Shown here: positions 33,147-41,913 of the stretch, in pieces
Layout of the letters: each line of letters begins with the position of its first letter
How positions within the stretch are numbered: the first letter of the stretch is position 1
NCBI RefSeq assembly: GCF_049676595.1
Contig: NZ_CP187259.1
Location: 1,240,001 to 1,304,000, forward strand
Direction: 5' to 3'
Source of the DNA: Methanocella_A sp049676595
GTDB lineage: Archaea > Halobacteriota > Methanocellia > Methanocellales > Methanocellaceae
Length of the DNA: 64,000 nucleotides
Notes under the pieces: model-generated
The model's input: only the letters and a program-made list of their open reading frames with translations
Database searches by the model: none
Told to the model about the DNA's origin: nothing
Translations under genes and position numbers: made by a program

Positions 33147-34568
33147 CTACGTCGTTTGCCTCGCAGGAGGCAGAGTAATGACAACTCTGGCCCCTCTCCC
33201 GGGGTTCCCGGGCACCCGGTCCTCGATCCAGACCCGGCCGCCGTAGCGGCTGATGATCTTCTTTACGAGGTACAGGCCCATGCCCGCCTGGCCGCCTTCC
33301 CGCCTGAAGACGCCCGACTTCAGCTCGTCAGGTATGCCCGGCCCGTTGTCGGAGATTTCGATCTTGCAGGTGCCCATCCGGTCCTTCGTACCCTTGATAT
33401 CGACATCGACCGCTTTGCCCGTCGAGTGCCTCGCGCTGTTGACGATGATGTTCCGCATGGCGTAGTGGAACAGCGGGTCTACTTTGACGTCCTGGGGCAG
33501 TGCCTTTACCGTGACGTTCAGCTTGCGATCGTACGACCGGGACAGGACCATCGAATCCTCTATCGCCCTTTTAACCGATTCTTCCACCGGGACCGACCTG
33601 ACCAGCGCACCGTCGGCATCGCTTATAGCCCTGACTGTATTCAGCGCTTCATCGCTCCCCCGGATGGCCCAGAGCACGTCCCCTGGCAGCTTTTCCCCGG
33701 CCCCCTGCTCCTGCCACGCCTGTATGATCCGGTTGTGGGCCGCGATCTCGTGGGCGAGCAGCTCCACGAAGAGCCGGGCCTGATCCGCCTGCGAGGCAAG
33801 ATTTTCCTCCCACACCCTGACGTTCAGCGCAATAGCCATATGGCTGCAGATCGTCTGCAGTGTCTCCAGCTCGGAAGGTGTCAGCGCCCTTCCATGGAGC
33901 ACCGTCAGCACGCCTACCAGGCCGTCGTGATCGATCAGCGGCGTGGCCACCACGAATTCTGCGCCGATGCGCTCGATGGCGTCCTTCACCGTCGTCATCA
34001 GCCCGTACTCTTCGATAGTCGTGACCATCTGCTCCCTGTGGTAGGCGCACCGGCCGGCCATCGAGGGCGCATCCGGGGCTATGGGCCCGATGCTGATCAT
34101 CGACTTCAGCTTCTCAGTCCAGCCCTTGCTGGCCAGCAGCTCGATCTCCTGTCCCCGGGCGACGTACCCTGCAAGGCCTGTGTAGCCGTAGGTCTCCTTG
34201 ACGATCCACAGCGCTTTCTCCAGCAGCTCCTTGGGTGTCCTGGTCTGGGTAGTGAGCCGGGAGATATCCGACAGCGTCCTCATCAGCGTCACGTTTTGAA
34301 GCAGGATGATCTCGCTCACCCTCTCTCCCCCCGGGCCGGTCATACGCTGGCATTCAGTCCTGAAGAACCGGCGCCTGCCCAGCTTGTCCCGGTCTTCCAG
34401 CATCTCCCCGTGCCTGCATATGTCCGTCAGGCCTGCGAAAAGCTGGTTGAACATCATGCCCACGGGGGCAGCACGGTGGGAAAAAAGCTCGATGAAAGCG
34501 GGGCTTGCCCATACGATCATGCCGTCCCTGTCCACTACGCACGTGCTGTTGTCAACGCTGGAGTCCAT
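33147..34568 (-). CDS. PAS-GAF sensor histidine kinase (soluble)
   Basis: A 473-residue cytoplasmic kinase. A PAS-like N-terminus (VVDRDGMIVWASPAFIEL) is followed by a GAF domain at about 115-255 (PKELLEKALWIVKETYGYTG to LVGVLTVLHGRALT). The phosphoacceptor region is VELLAHEIAAHNRII near 262-276, with H followed by E. The ATPase has NIIVNSARHS, SDNGPGIPDE and GQAGMGLYLVKKI, so it looks intact. I start at the ATG 34566-34568; an ATG six codons upstream (34584-34586) is possible. It has no response regulator partner. Confidence 0.85.
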   Translation of the reverse strand: MDSSVDNSTCVVDRDGMIVWASPAFIELFSHRAAPVGMMFNQLFAGLTDICRHGEMLEDRDKLGRRRFFRTECQRMTGPGGERVSEIILLQNVTLMRTLSDISRLTTQTRTPKELLEKALWIVKETYGYTGLAGYVARGQEIELLASKGWTEKLKSMISIGPIAPDAPSMAGRCAYHREQMVTTIEEYGLMTTVKDAIERIGAEFVVATPLIDHDGLVGVLTVLHGRALTPSELETLQTICSHMAIALNVRVWEENLASQADQARLFVELLAHEIAAHNRIIQAWQEQGAGEKLPGDVLWAIRGSDEALNTVRAISDADGALVRSVPVEESVKRAIEDSMVLSRSYDRKLNVTVKALPQDVKVDPLFHYAMRNIIVNSARHSTGKAVDVDIKGTKDRMGTCKIEISDNGPGIPDELKSGVFRREGGQAGMGLYLVKKIISRYGGRVWIEDRVPGNPGRGARVVITLPPARQTT

Positions 34569-34776
34569 ACAATAACCACTGATCACTTTACTAATATTAA
34601 TCTTTCACGGGGGCTTCGCTTCGCTTCGCCCCAAAGATGATCGAGAGCGAAACTACCTGGTCAGAACAAGCGACTAGTGGATAATTATGTGTCCTTATCA
34701 GGTTAATATAATTAAAAAACCGGACGTATCCTCGTAATCTTTAAGCCTTGCCGGGGCTTATTGTACAATCGCAGTA

Positions 34777-34977
34777 ATGCAAGTGATTCCAAAAATGAAC
34801 ACTGAAAACATGGTTGCCCGTTCGGGTAAAAACCGTAGTTCGGCTCTGAAATTTCTCCCCTTGATCGTGCTCGTGCTAATCTGGCTCTGGATCCTGCTGT
34901 TCGTGGCAGTCATCGGCCTGAATACCACGGTGTTCCACTCAATGTTCGGGTGGGCGGCGATGTTCCCCCACATCTAA
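34777..34977 (+). CDS. Small single-span membrane protein
   Basis: A 66-residue protein with a basic N-terminus (ARSGKNRSSALK) and one long hydrophobic helix (FLPLIVLVLIWLWILLFVAV), ending in a short aromatic tail. No family recognised. Start ATG at 34777, or ATG at 34795. Confidence 0.55.
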   Translation: MQVIPKMNTENMVARSGKNRSSALKFLPLIVLVLIWLWILLFVAVIGLNTTVFHSMFGWAAMFPHI

Positions 34978-35069
34978 CCTTTTTACTGCGTAGATATTCT
35001 GGAAACATCTTCGTTTATGGGGTTCGAATCAGCAAGTAGTCCTTGTACGGGCTCTCTTGAACGATGACT

Positions 35070-35104
35070 AACGCTGCGCTGTGACGCCAGCACAGCGTAG
35101 CGTT
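35070..35104. repeat. GCGCTGTG-type hairpin in the gap before the V4R regulator
   Basis: AACGCTGCGCTGTG (35070-35083) pairs with CACAGCGTAGCGTT (35091-35104) with one mismatch, inside a weaker inverted repeat of about 35037-35135. The core is shared with the elements at 4.8-5.4 and 36.6-36.9 kb. A G-rich tract follows at 35160-35190. The 460-base gap (34978-35439) otherwise holds only the operator described next. Confidence 0.8.
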
Positions 35105-35350
35105 CTACTGCATTCGCATGAGAGTACGCAAGGTCTGTAAGGCGTATCCTTTTGTGGAACTTGAAAAGGGAGGATAGGGGGCGGGGAGGTGTACGACCCC
35201 GGCGGGATCGCCGCCCCCGTTCGGGATGTTCCGCTTGTTCCGTGTGGATAGATAATCGAGATTTCTTCGAGGCGTTTTTAATGCCGCAGGCCATGTTCGG
35301 GGCCGTGTTTCCCGGCAAGGCTTGCGGCATCCGCGCTGGTTTGGTGTCGA

Positions 35351-35374
35351 AATGTTCGTTTAATAACGAACATT
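35351..35374. promoter_or_regulatory. Palindromic operator of the V4R regulator gene
   Basis: Perfect 10-bp arms AATGTTCGTT and AACGAACATT flank a TAAT centre. A half-site GCGAACA follows at 35384, and a TATA-like CTATTATATG lies between them (35375-35384). The regulator starts at 35440. Placement just upstream of, and overlapping, the promoter suits autoregulation. Confidence 0.7.
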
Positions 35375-35439
35375 CTATTATATGCGAACAATAGGTATAT
35401 GTACCTTGCGGTATAATCATTCTGCGGGGTACGAACAGT

Positions 35440-36201
35440 TTGAAAAATGGGAACGTACAGGGTCAGGTACCGATAGAGCTTTTTGCCACCGACAGCGGTA
35501 TTCGGGCTATCGACAGCCCGGTCCTGGTTAAAATCTTATCCATGCTGAAAGAGCGGGACATGCCCTTCGACGAGATCGTGGCCAAATCCGGCAAGGCAAA
35601 ATCTACCATCTCCGTTCACCTCAATCGCATGATAGAGGCCGGTGTCATCGGCTCCAGGCTCGACCTGGAGGACCGGAGAAAGAAGATCTTCTTCATCAAC
35701 TCCAGCTACCTTGGCGGCCTCCAGAAGGAGGCCAGTATGGACAACGACATCCGGGACTACTTCATAAAGGCAAAAGGCGGGCTTCCCGACATGTTCGCTT
35801 TCTACCGGCTCATGTTCAGGACCATCCGGGTAGAACTATACCGCCAGGGTGTCAACATCGAGCCTATCCTGAGCGATGCAGGGTACAAGATGGGTCAGGC
35901 TCTATACGAAGTCGTCAGAAGCGATGATCTGGAGGAAATGCTGGAGAACCTGGGGAAGTTCTGGTCCGACCACCAGCTGGGCCGCATGGTTATCGCATCC
36001 CGGGACCCGCTGACGATCTACGTTTACGACTGTTTCGAGTGCTCCGACCTGCCCCAGCTTGGCCGGCCGGCCTGCGCGTTCGACATCGGCATCCTCAAAG
36101 CCATCTTCATCGCCAGGTACGGCAAAGACCCTGGCGTAAAAGAGATCGGGTGCTATGCGATGGGCGACGACCGGTGCACCTTCGTGATCGGCGGACAATA
36201 G
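35440..36201 (+). CDS. Winged-helix regulator with V4R (4-vinyl reductase) domain
   Basis: A 253-residue protein joining an ArsR/MarR-like winged helix (about residues 28-90; PFDEIVAKSGKAKSTISVHL is the helix-turn-helix) to a C-terminal V4R domain. V4R domains bind small hydrophobic ligands or metals; here the conserved cysteines are in VYDCFECSD, PACAFD and EIGCYAMGDDRCTF. It should act as a ligand-sensing transcription factor in the cytoplasm. The start is a TTG (35440-35442), preceded by a palindromic operator. A small membrane-protein gene follows. Confidence 0.8.
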   Translation: MKNGNVQGQVPIELFATDSGIRAIDSPVLVKILSMLKERDMPFDEIVAKSGKAKSTISVHLNRMIEAGVIGSRLDLEDRRKKIFFINSSYLGGLQKEASMDNDIRDYFIKAKGGLPDMFAFYRLMFRTIRVELYRQGVNIEPILSDAGYKMGQALYEVVRSDDLEEMLENLGKFWSDHQLGRMVIASRDPLTIYVYDCFECSDLPQLGRPACAFDIGILKAIFIARYGKDPGVKEIGCYAMGDDRCTFVIGGQ

Positions 36202-36280
36202 CACCATACCTGTAAAAAGCCCGCCGGGCCCGCCGCATCAGCGGGCAATACCTTTCGTGGTATCAGACTACTGGTGGTCC

Positions 36281-36490
36281 ATGAAAGCACGATACCTGCT
36301 GACCATATGCGTAGTCTTGATCACCGTCAGCGTCTTCGTGGTACCCGGCACGATCTACGTCGGGATCGACAGAAGCCTGGCAACCGAGCTATCCTCGATA
36401 ATGCTGCTTGCCGGCATCGTCTCCGCCGTCCTCACGGTAAACCAGGACGCGAAGGAAGGGCGGGAAATAGAGCTTGAGGGACGACGCTAA
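36281..36490 (+). CDS. Small two-helix membrane protein
   Basis: A 69-residue protein with two hydrophobic helices (RYLLTICVVLITVSVFVVPG and SIMLLAGIVSAVLTV) and a charged C-terminus (KEGREIELEGRR). The frame extends upstream to a GTG at 36257, but the ATG at 36281 fits the helix start. No family recognised; probably downstream of the V4R gene in one transcript. Confidence 0.55.
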   Translation: MKARYLLTICVVLITVSVFVVPGTIYVGIDRSLATELSSIMLLAGIVSAVLTVNQDAKEGREIELEGRR

Positions 36491-36593
36491 ATCCAAATTT
36501 TTTCGAGCCCTTTAACATTATGATCGCTGCGCTTTGCCGGCCATCCTTTCCGGGTTACTCGCAAACTGTTATTTATGTGCCAGTGAACGCTGA

Positions 36594-36781
36594 CGAACGC
36601 TGCGCTGTGCCAGGATCACAGATTACTCAGAATCTGATGATTCTGGCAGATTACGCAGATTGCACAGATGTTAATCGATAACCCAAAAAGGAAATGGTTC
36701 GCTGTATTCCTTATTTTATAAGAAATCTGTGCAATCTGTTAAATCTGTATCAATCTGTGATCTGGCACAGCGCAGCGTTCG
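36594..36781. repeat. Composite palindromic element
   Basis: Outer arms at 36594-36624 (CGAACGCTGCGCTGTGCC, then ATCACAGATT) and 36752-36781 match as an inverted repeat with a single-base indel. Inner arms CAGATTGCACAGAT (36656-36669) and ATCTGTGCAATCTG (36725-36738) are perfect. It has the same outer and inner motif types as the 4835-5434 island. It occupies much of the 426-base gap 36491-36916. Confidence 0.88.
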
Positions 36782-36896
36782 TTTTGCTGTCTCACTGAAT
36801 CAGAGCAATCAGGTAAGGCACAGCGCAGCGTTCGTCTTGCTATCTCAGTGAATCAGAGCAATCTGGTAAGGCACAGCGCAGCGTTCGTCTTGCTGA
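36764..36896. repeat. 53-base tandem repeat
   Basis: GGCACAGCGCAGCGTTCG occurs at 36764, 36817 and 36870, a period of 53 bases, with the linker TGAATCAGAGCAATC repeated between them. The first copy is the right outer arm of the composite palindrome. Confidence 0.85.
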
Positions 36897-36916
36897 GTCG
36901 CAAGTAAAGAAAAAAG

Positions 36917-37669
36917 TTATGCGATATCTCTCGAAGTATCAATGTATATCCGGTCCATGATCTTGAACCTGATGTACTCGACGACCGGGGGCATGCCCCG
37001 GATTTTGGGGATCGAGAGCTTGTTGCTGATCTTGTCGCCCTTGAGGTCCGATTCGATGAGGAACAGGGTGTCGCAGTACGTCTGGAATATGTTTTCTATG
37101 CGCTCGGGGTGGACGCCTTTGAGGATCAGCAGTATACAGGTGCTGTCTCTGTCCACGACCATGTCGTAGACTTTGTCCAGCAGCCTCTTCAGAATGGTCA
37201 GGTCCACGCCCAGCTCGATCAGGAAGCTGAAGTTGTCGAAGATGATCGTGAAGGGCTCGGCGCAGTTGGTGTAAATATCGTCCAGCTTCGAGTCGATAAA
37301 CTCGATCACCCGGCGGTCCACTTCGGCGATGTCCTGAGACGAGACGTAGATATTGTTATAGTACTCATCGTGGACGTCTATGAACTCCACGTTATCGTGG
37401 GCGAAGTTTAGCTCTGCCATATGCCTGAGGATGTGTACTGGATCCCGGCCGGTAGTGAAGTAAAACGTCTTCCTCGGCGTGGTGAACTCAAAAAGAAATA
37501 TCTCGGGCTGAGCCTTGGGGTCAGCCCCGAAATAAACCAGAGAGCCTTTCGGTATGCCGCCGTTGAGCGTCCGGTCCAGGATGTTCATGCCAGTAGGCAG
37601 CCTGTTAGTGACTACCGCTTCCGGCTTCTCCTGGGTAACCCCTTTAGTGTCCGCCTGTTCCTCGGTCAT
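36917..37669 (-). CDS. RecA/KaiC-like protein (RAD55-type) with lost P-loop
   Basis: A 250-residue protein of the RAD55/KaiC branch of RecA ATPases. LPTGMNILDRTLNGGIPKGS is the standard entry to the fold, but where Walker A should be (GxxxxGKT) it reads GADPKAQPE at about 48-57, so nucleotide binding is doubtful. A Walker B-like strand FTIIFDNFSFLI and later IRGMPPVVEYIRFKIM are retained. It follows the pilus/secretion ATPase and membrane protein on the same strand, a setting that recalls archaellum ArlH beside ArlI-ArlJ. ArlH keeps its Walker A, so this is a diverged version, perhaps regulatory. Confidence 0.75.
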   Translation of the reverse strand: MTEEQADTKGVTQEKPEAVVTNRLPTGMNILDRTLNGGIPKGSLVYFGADPKAQPEIFLFEFTTPRKTFYFTTGRDPVHILRHMAELNFAHDNVEFIDVHDEYYNNIYVSSQDIAEVDRRVIEFIDSKLDDIYTNCAEPFTIIFDNFSFLIELGVDLTILKRLLDKVYDMVVDRDSTCILLILKGVHPERIENIFQTYCDTLFLIESDLKGDKISNKLSIPKIRGMPPVVEYIRFKIMDRIYIDTSRDIA

Positions 37670-37757
37670 TTTGCGAAAGGTTCTCTGTCCCTAAGCTATT
37701 TTTACTTTTTCGTTGGCTTGCTTTCCATCTTTCAGATGAGGGCTTCAGATGAAGCCT

Positions 37758-39809
37758 TCATATAAAGACGGTGAAGATCACGTAGGCTATGACTACCATG
37801 ATCAGGGAGTACTTTAGCCCTGACATCCACTTGCCCTCACCCATCTGCCCGGCCAGCAGCCCTGCGAAGAAGCCCTGGATCAGGGCGGAGTGGAAGAACA
37901 GCCGGACGTAGTCTTCAGGGTTGAACGCCTTGATAAACGTCGCCTGCGAGGCCGTTGCTCTGGCTGCCGAACCGCTGGCTGCAGACGTTGCGGCGCCTGC
38001 CGCAGAGGCCATCACGGGGATGAAGCTCGACGTCAGGGTGTAAACGCAGTATATGAACACGAGGAACGAGATGAAGATAATCACCACGTAGATGAGCATA
38101 CCGTCAAATCTTTCCTTGCGCATCAGCTCGTTGGCCCTGGCATCGTTAGCGGCGATGTTCAGGACGTCCTTAATGTCACCCGAGGACTCGCTGGCCTTGG
38201 TGATCAGCGTGATGACTCTGGTGGACGACGACGTCCGCAGCGTGTTGGCGAATCGCTTGAGTGCCGTGTTTACATCCGTGCCCCACAGCAGATCTTTGTG
38301 GATCTTGGTCACTTCTTTGCTAAGCGTGCCGAAGTTCGAGTTCGAGATCAGGTTGATCGACTGGGTCAGGGTCATGCCTGTCTCGTTGGTCGAGGCCAGC
38401 TTTTTCAGGAAGTCGGGCATCTCCGAGGCGATCTTCCGCTCGCGCATGTTCTTGGACTCGTGGAAGAACGCCAGCGGCGTCAGCGAAATCAGCAGGAAGT
38501 AGACGATCAGGTCGTCGAAGTAGCCGATGATCGGCCCGTAGATGATCAGCGGGTCGGTAGTCCATTCCCCTTTGCCCATCGCCAGGTTCTTCTGGAACGT
38601 GCTGACGTCGGCGAACGCCTGGGTCATGTTGCCGAACGTGAGGCCGATCAGCAGCAGCACGAGGATAATCGCGACTGGCATGCTGATGGCCAGGACGTTG
38701 ATCGGGTCTTTCCTCACCCACTCGAGCGGGTTCTTAGTAAACTGCTTGAACTTCAGGTTCTCCCTGGCCTTATTCAGCTCCGCCGTCTTCTTTTTCTCCG
38801 CGCTGGCGTCCGCCGCGTTCTCGGGCAGCATGTCGTACTGGGTGATCACATTGACCTCGAAAGGCCTGGGCGTCTCATCATCCTGCGGCGTCATCATGCT
38901 GATCATGACGATGAATATGACCGAGCCAAGAGGCAGCACAGCGTAGATGATGATGTAGAGGATCATCGGGCTGCCACCGTTCATGATAGTCATGACCGAG
39001 GACATGATAATAATGAACAGCGGGCCTGCGACGAAACAGGTCACATACGACTCTGCGATCAGGCCGAGAATTTCCAGGAACGATTTCTGGTCGAGGGCAA
39101 TCCTCATCCTGTACTGCTCGACTTTGTTGTTCAGGTATGTGGTAACGTCACCACCGCTGTCGATCACCGAGAGGAGGTTGGACAGCAGGTCCTGGAGCAG
39201 GTCCGAAGGGGTCTGGTTAGCGCAGTTGATGAGCGCAGCCCTGAGGTCGTTGCCGAAGTAGTCCATGTCACGGATGACGAAACCAATCTCACGGGAGACT
39301 TCTCCGTAGGTGGTTTCAGCCTCGTAGAGCGACCGCAGAATCGTGATGATGTCCGCGCCGCCTTTAGACATGGCGTACATGAAGGTAACCGCAGACGGAA
39401 GGCCTTTGTTGATCCTGGACTTCCGGTCGCTGGCGTTGAACGACGGGATGAGCAGGAAGATGGAGAACGTGATGATGTAGCCCAGCGCTCCCAGTAGTAT
39501 CGTCGTTACGAGGAGGACGATGATGCTGGCGAACGGGAAGACCCAGGACATGCTATCGGGCATGTGCAGGTTGGTCATGCTGAAAGAGTTGATGATCACT
39601 CCTCTTAGCAGGAACCCTACGATGAGGCCGAACATCGCGCCGACAATTCCGGCGATGATCGAGGATAAGTAGGCGACAGAAACGTACACTTCGTACGACT
39701 GGGCCATGTGCGCCTGGCGCAGCTGCTTCTGCAGCTGGTAGTAGCGCTCCTTCCGTTTTTTGACTTCGGGGCCAAAAATGACGTGTGCAATCTGGCTAAA
39801 TTCGTCCAT
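37758..39809 (-). CDS. Type II/IV pilus-like membrane platform protein (two GspF domains)
   Basis: A 683-residue membrane protein of the archaeal GspF/TadC (PilC-like) type. Two GspF-type cytoplasmic helical bundles are visible, about 140-280 (AMSKGGADIITILRSLYE) and about 460-590 (ASEMPDFLKKLASTNETGMT), each near a pair of strongly hydrophobic helices, with more helices at the C-terminus. It is the inner-membrane platform on which the GspE-type ATPase upstream acts to extend a pilus or secrete substrates. The ATPase gene ends four bases upstream, and the RecA-like gene follows. No prepilin-like gene is recognisable in the window. Confidence 0.85.
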   Translation of the reverse strand: MDEFSQIAHVIFGPEVKKRKERYYQLQKQLRQAHMAQSYEVYVSVAYLSSIIAGIVGAMFGLIVGFLLRGVIINSFSMTNLHMPDSMSWVFPFASIIVLLVTTILLGALGYIITFSIFLLIPSFNASDRKSRINKGLPSAVTFMYAMSKGGADIITILRSLYEAETTYGEVSREIGFVIRDMDYFGNDLRAALINCANQTPSDLLQDLLSNLLSVIDSGGDVTTYLNNKVEQYRMRIALDQKSFLEILGLIAESYVTCFVAGPLFIIIMSSVMTIMNGGSPMILYIIIYAVLPLGSVIFIVMISMMTPQDDETPRPFEVNVITQYDMLPENAADASAEKKKTAELNKARENLKFKQFTKNPLEWVRKDPINVLAISMPVAIILVLLLIGLTFGNMTQAFADVSTFQKNLAMGKGEWTTDPLIIYGPIIGYFDDLIVYFLLISLTPLAFFHESKNMRERKIASEMPDFLKKLASTNETGMTLTQSINLISNSNFGTLSKEVTKIHKDLLWGTDVNTALKRFANTLRTSSSTRVITLITKASESSGDIKDVLNIAANDARANELMRKERFDGMLIYVVIIFISFLVFIYCVYTLTSSFIPVMASAAGAATSAASGSAARATASQATFIKAFNPEDYVRLFFHSALIQGFFAGLLAGQMGEGKWMSGLKYSLIMVVIAYVIFTVFI

Positions 39810-39813
39810 GTAA

Positions 39814-41913
39814 TCAGTCCCTGATCTGCAGCTTCTCCAGGACCCGCTCCGGCTTAACGGCGTACGCCTGGATGATCGCCGCCACCTGGTGGAAGTCCCG
39901 GATGTTGTTTTTCACCATGTACTCCAGAACGCGCTGCCTGCGGTACAGCTCGGTCACGAGCTCTTTCTTGCTCCATGCCCTGCGCTGGGATATCTCCGCG
40001 AGCACCGCCGACTCGCCCACGTGGTCGAACCTGTCCGTCGCCGAGTTCCAGACATATACATCGTTCGTCCGGATGTTCCTGGTGTTCGGATCGATGTCCT
40101 GGATCTCCACGAGCTTCATGTTCCGGCGGACACGCTTGTTTTTCAGGTACGTCTGCGACTGGATGCTGATGATGTCCAGAGCAGTGATCATCGTCCTCGG
40201 CACGCTGATGGGCGGGTTCTCCAGACGGTGGATGGCGGACTCTACCGAGTCGGCATGCATCGTCGAGAACGTGGTGTGGCCTGTCGACATAGCCTGGAAC
40301 AGGGTCAGGGCTTCCTTACCTCTGACTTCACCTACTAGCAGGTATTCAGGCCTCTGACGCAGCGCCGCCTTCAGCAGGGCGAACATCTCGATGGCGCCCT
40401 TGCCGTCAGCCGTGAACGAATCCCTGGTCAGGCCGGGAATCCAGTTCTGGTGGGGCAGCTTCAGCTCTCTGGTGTCTTCCAGAGAGATGACCTTCGCCTT
40501 GGGCGGGATGAATAACGCCACAGCGTTCAGCGACGACGTCTTACCCGAAGCCGTGCCGCCCGAGAAGATCAGGCTCTTGTTGTTCTCGATGCAGAGCCAC
40601 AGGTAGGCCATCGTCTCGGAGGAGAAGGTGTTCCAGGCGATGAGGTCTACCGGGGTGATGGGGATTTCCTTGAACTTACGGATGGTGAACGTGCTGCCCC
40701 TCGTGGTGATCTCCTTGCCCAGGGTCATCTGGATACGGGAGCCGTCGGGCATGGTGGCGTCGACCATCGGCTCGGCGATCGAGATGTGCTTGCCGCATCT
40801 CTGCGCCAGCCTGATGACGAACGAGTCGAGCTGCCTCTCGTTGAACGTGATGTTCGTCATGATGTTCTCGTAGTTCTTGTGGTACAGGAACACCGGCGTG
40901 TCAAACCCGTTGCACGAGATATCCTCGATGAAGTTGTCGTTCATGAGGGGCTCGATCTTGCCGACCTGGATGTAGTCCCGGACTATGTAATAGATGAGCT
41001 TGTGGTAGGACTTGGTATCGATCTTCCCGATGTAGTCCACGATGACTTCGGTAGTCTTGCGGACCAGCATCTCTCTCCGGTCGGACTTGGGATCAATGTT
41101 CTCGATGAGGAGGACGTCCTGCAGCCGCTGGTAGATGTCCTCGAGCAGCTCTTTCTCGAAGATCGTCAGCGTGGGCTCGCAGACGTAATAAAGGTAAGTG
41201 TTGGCCTTTTCGTTGTAGAGGATGACGACGAAGGAATACGGCTCGATAACCCAGTAGCGCTCGATCTCCTCGAAGTCGGCCAGGCCGGTGAACACCGACA
41301 TCGGGCCCTGCTTCTCCGGGTCGTAGGCTTCGAACTCGAACTTCTTCTTGAGCTTCTTGTCGGCTTTGGTTTTCTTAGCGACCGCCGCCTTGGGCTCTTG
41401 TTCCTGAATGTCCGCACCTTTGGACTTGGATAGAATCGTGTTAAACTCGTTGATGATGTCTTCTTCGCTCTTGTTGTGCCTGAGCGAATCGATCTCGGCC
41501 GAGCTGATCAGCCGATCATCGCGCCTGGGGGGAGCTTCGGGGACAAGCCTTGCGGGAGGTTCCGGCACGTACCTTGCCGGAGGTGCGGCAGGTGCCGGCT
41601 CGGGGGCCGGGATGGCAGATTCCTGCTGCATAGCGTACGGCTTGCTCAAAATTCTTCTCAGCTCTTCCGGTTCCTCTTCTAATGCTGCCTGAGGCTCAGC
41701 AATGACTTCCTCTGGCAGGTTAACGGGCTGCTCTTCCGCAGGGTAAACGGGCTCTGGTTCTACCGCGGTTACTGCAGAAGCGATCTGCTCTTCCTGACTT
41801 GCAGGGGCTTTCTCTGTCTGGCCAGCCTGTTTTTTCTTAAGTAAACCGTAAAAAGTTTTTTTATCAGTATCGTGGGTTTCGAAGTTAATACCTGAATTAC
41901 CGGTTCCTGTCAC
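39814..41913 (-). CDS. Type II/IV secretion (GspE/PilB-like) ATPase
   Basis: A 699-residue secretion/pilus ATPase. The first 190 residues are a disordered Pro/Glu-rich region (PAPEPAPAAPPARYVPEPPA) not typical of all family members. The core has Walker A GGTASGKTSSLN near 450, the Asp box VISLEDTRELKLPHQN near 475, Walker B YLLVGEVRGKEALTLF near 520 and the His box TGHTTFSTMHADS near 538. It powers assembly by the GspF-type protein immediately downstream. The start is a GTG at 41911-41913, after GGAGAGGG. A promoter region with a TTTATATAC element and two direct repeats lies upstream. Confidence 0.9.
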   Translation of the reverse strand: MTGTGNSGINFETHDTDKKTFYGLLKKKQAGQTEKAPASQEEQIASAVTAVEPEPVYPAEEQPVNLPEEVIAEPQAALEEEPEELRRILSKPYAMQQESAIPAPEPAPAAPPARYVPEPPARLVPEAPPRRDDRLISSAEIDSLRHNKSEEDIINEFNTILSKSKGADIQEQEPKAAVAKKTKADKKLKKKFEFEAYDPEKQGPMSVFTGLADFEEIERYWVIEPYSFVVILYNEKANTYLYYVCEPTLTIFEKELLEDIYQRLQDVLLIENIDPKSDRREMLVRKTTEVIVDYIGKIDTKSYHKLIYYIVRDYIQVGKIEPLMNDNFIEDISCNGFDTPVFLYHKNYENIMTNITFNERQLDSFVIRLAQRCGKHISIAEPMVDATMPDGSRIQMTLGKEITTRGSTFTIRKFKEIPITPVDLIAWNTFSSETMAYLWLCIENNKSLIFSGGTASGKTSSLNAVALFIPPKAKVISLEDTRELKLPHQNWIPGLTRDSFTADGKGAIEMFALLKAALRQRPEYLLVGEVRGKEALTLFQAMSTGHTTFSTMHADSVESAIHRLENPPISVPRTMITALDIISIQSQTYLKNKRVRRNMKLVEIQDIDPNTRNIRTNDVYVWNSATDRFDHVGESAVLAEISQRRAWSKKELVTELYRRQRVLEYMVKNNIRDFHQVAAIIQAYAVKPERVLEKLQIRD

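Noticed and set aside
37890..39497. 535-codon open frame opposite the GspF-type gene
   Set aside because: It is the antisense shadow of a long GC-rich gene; it is Arg/His/Val-rich and has no domain.
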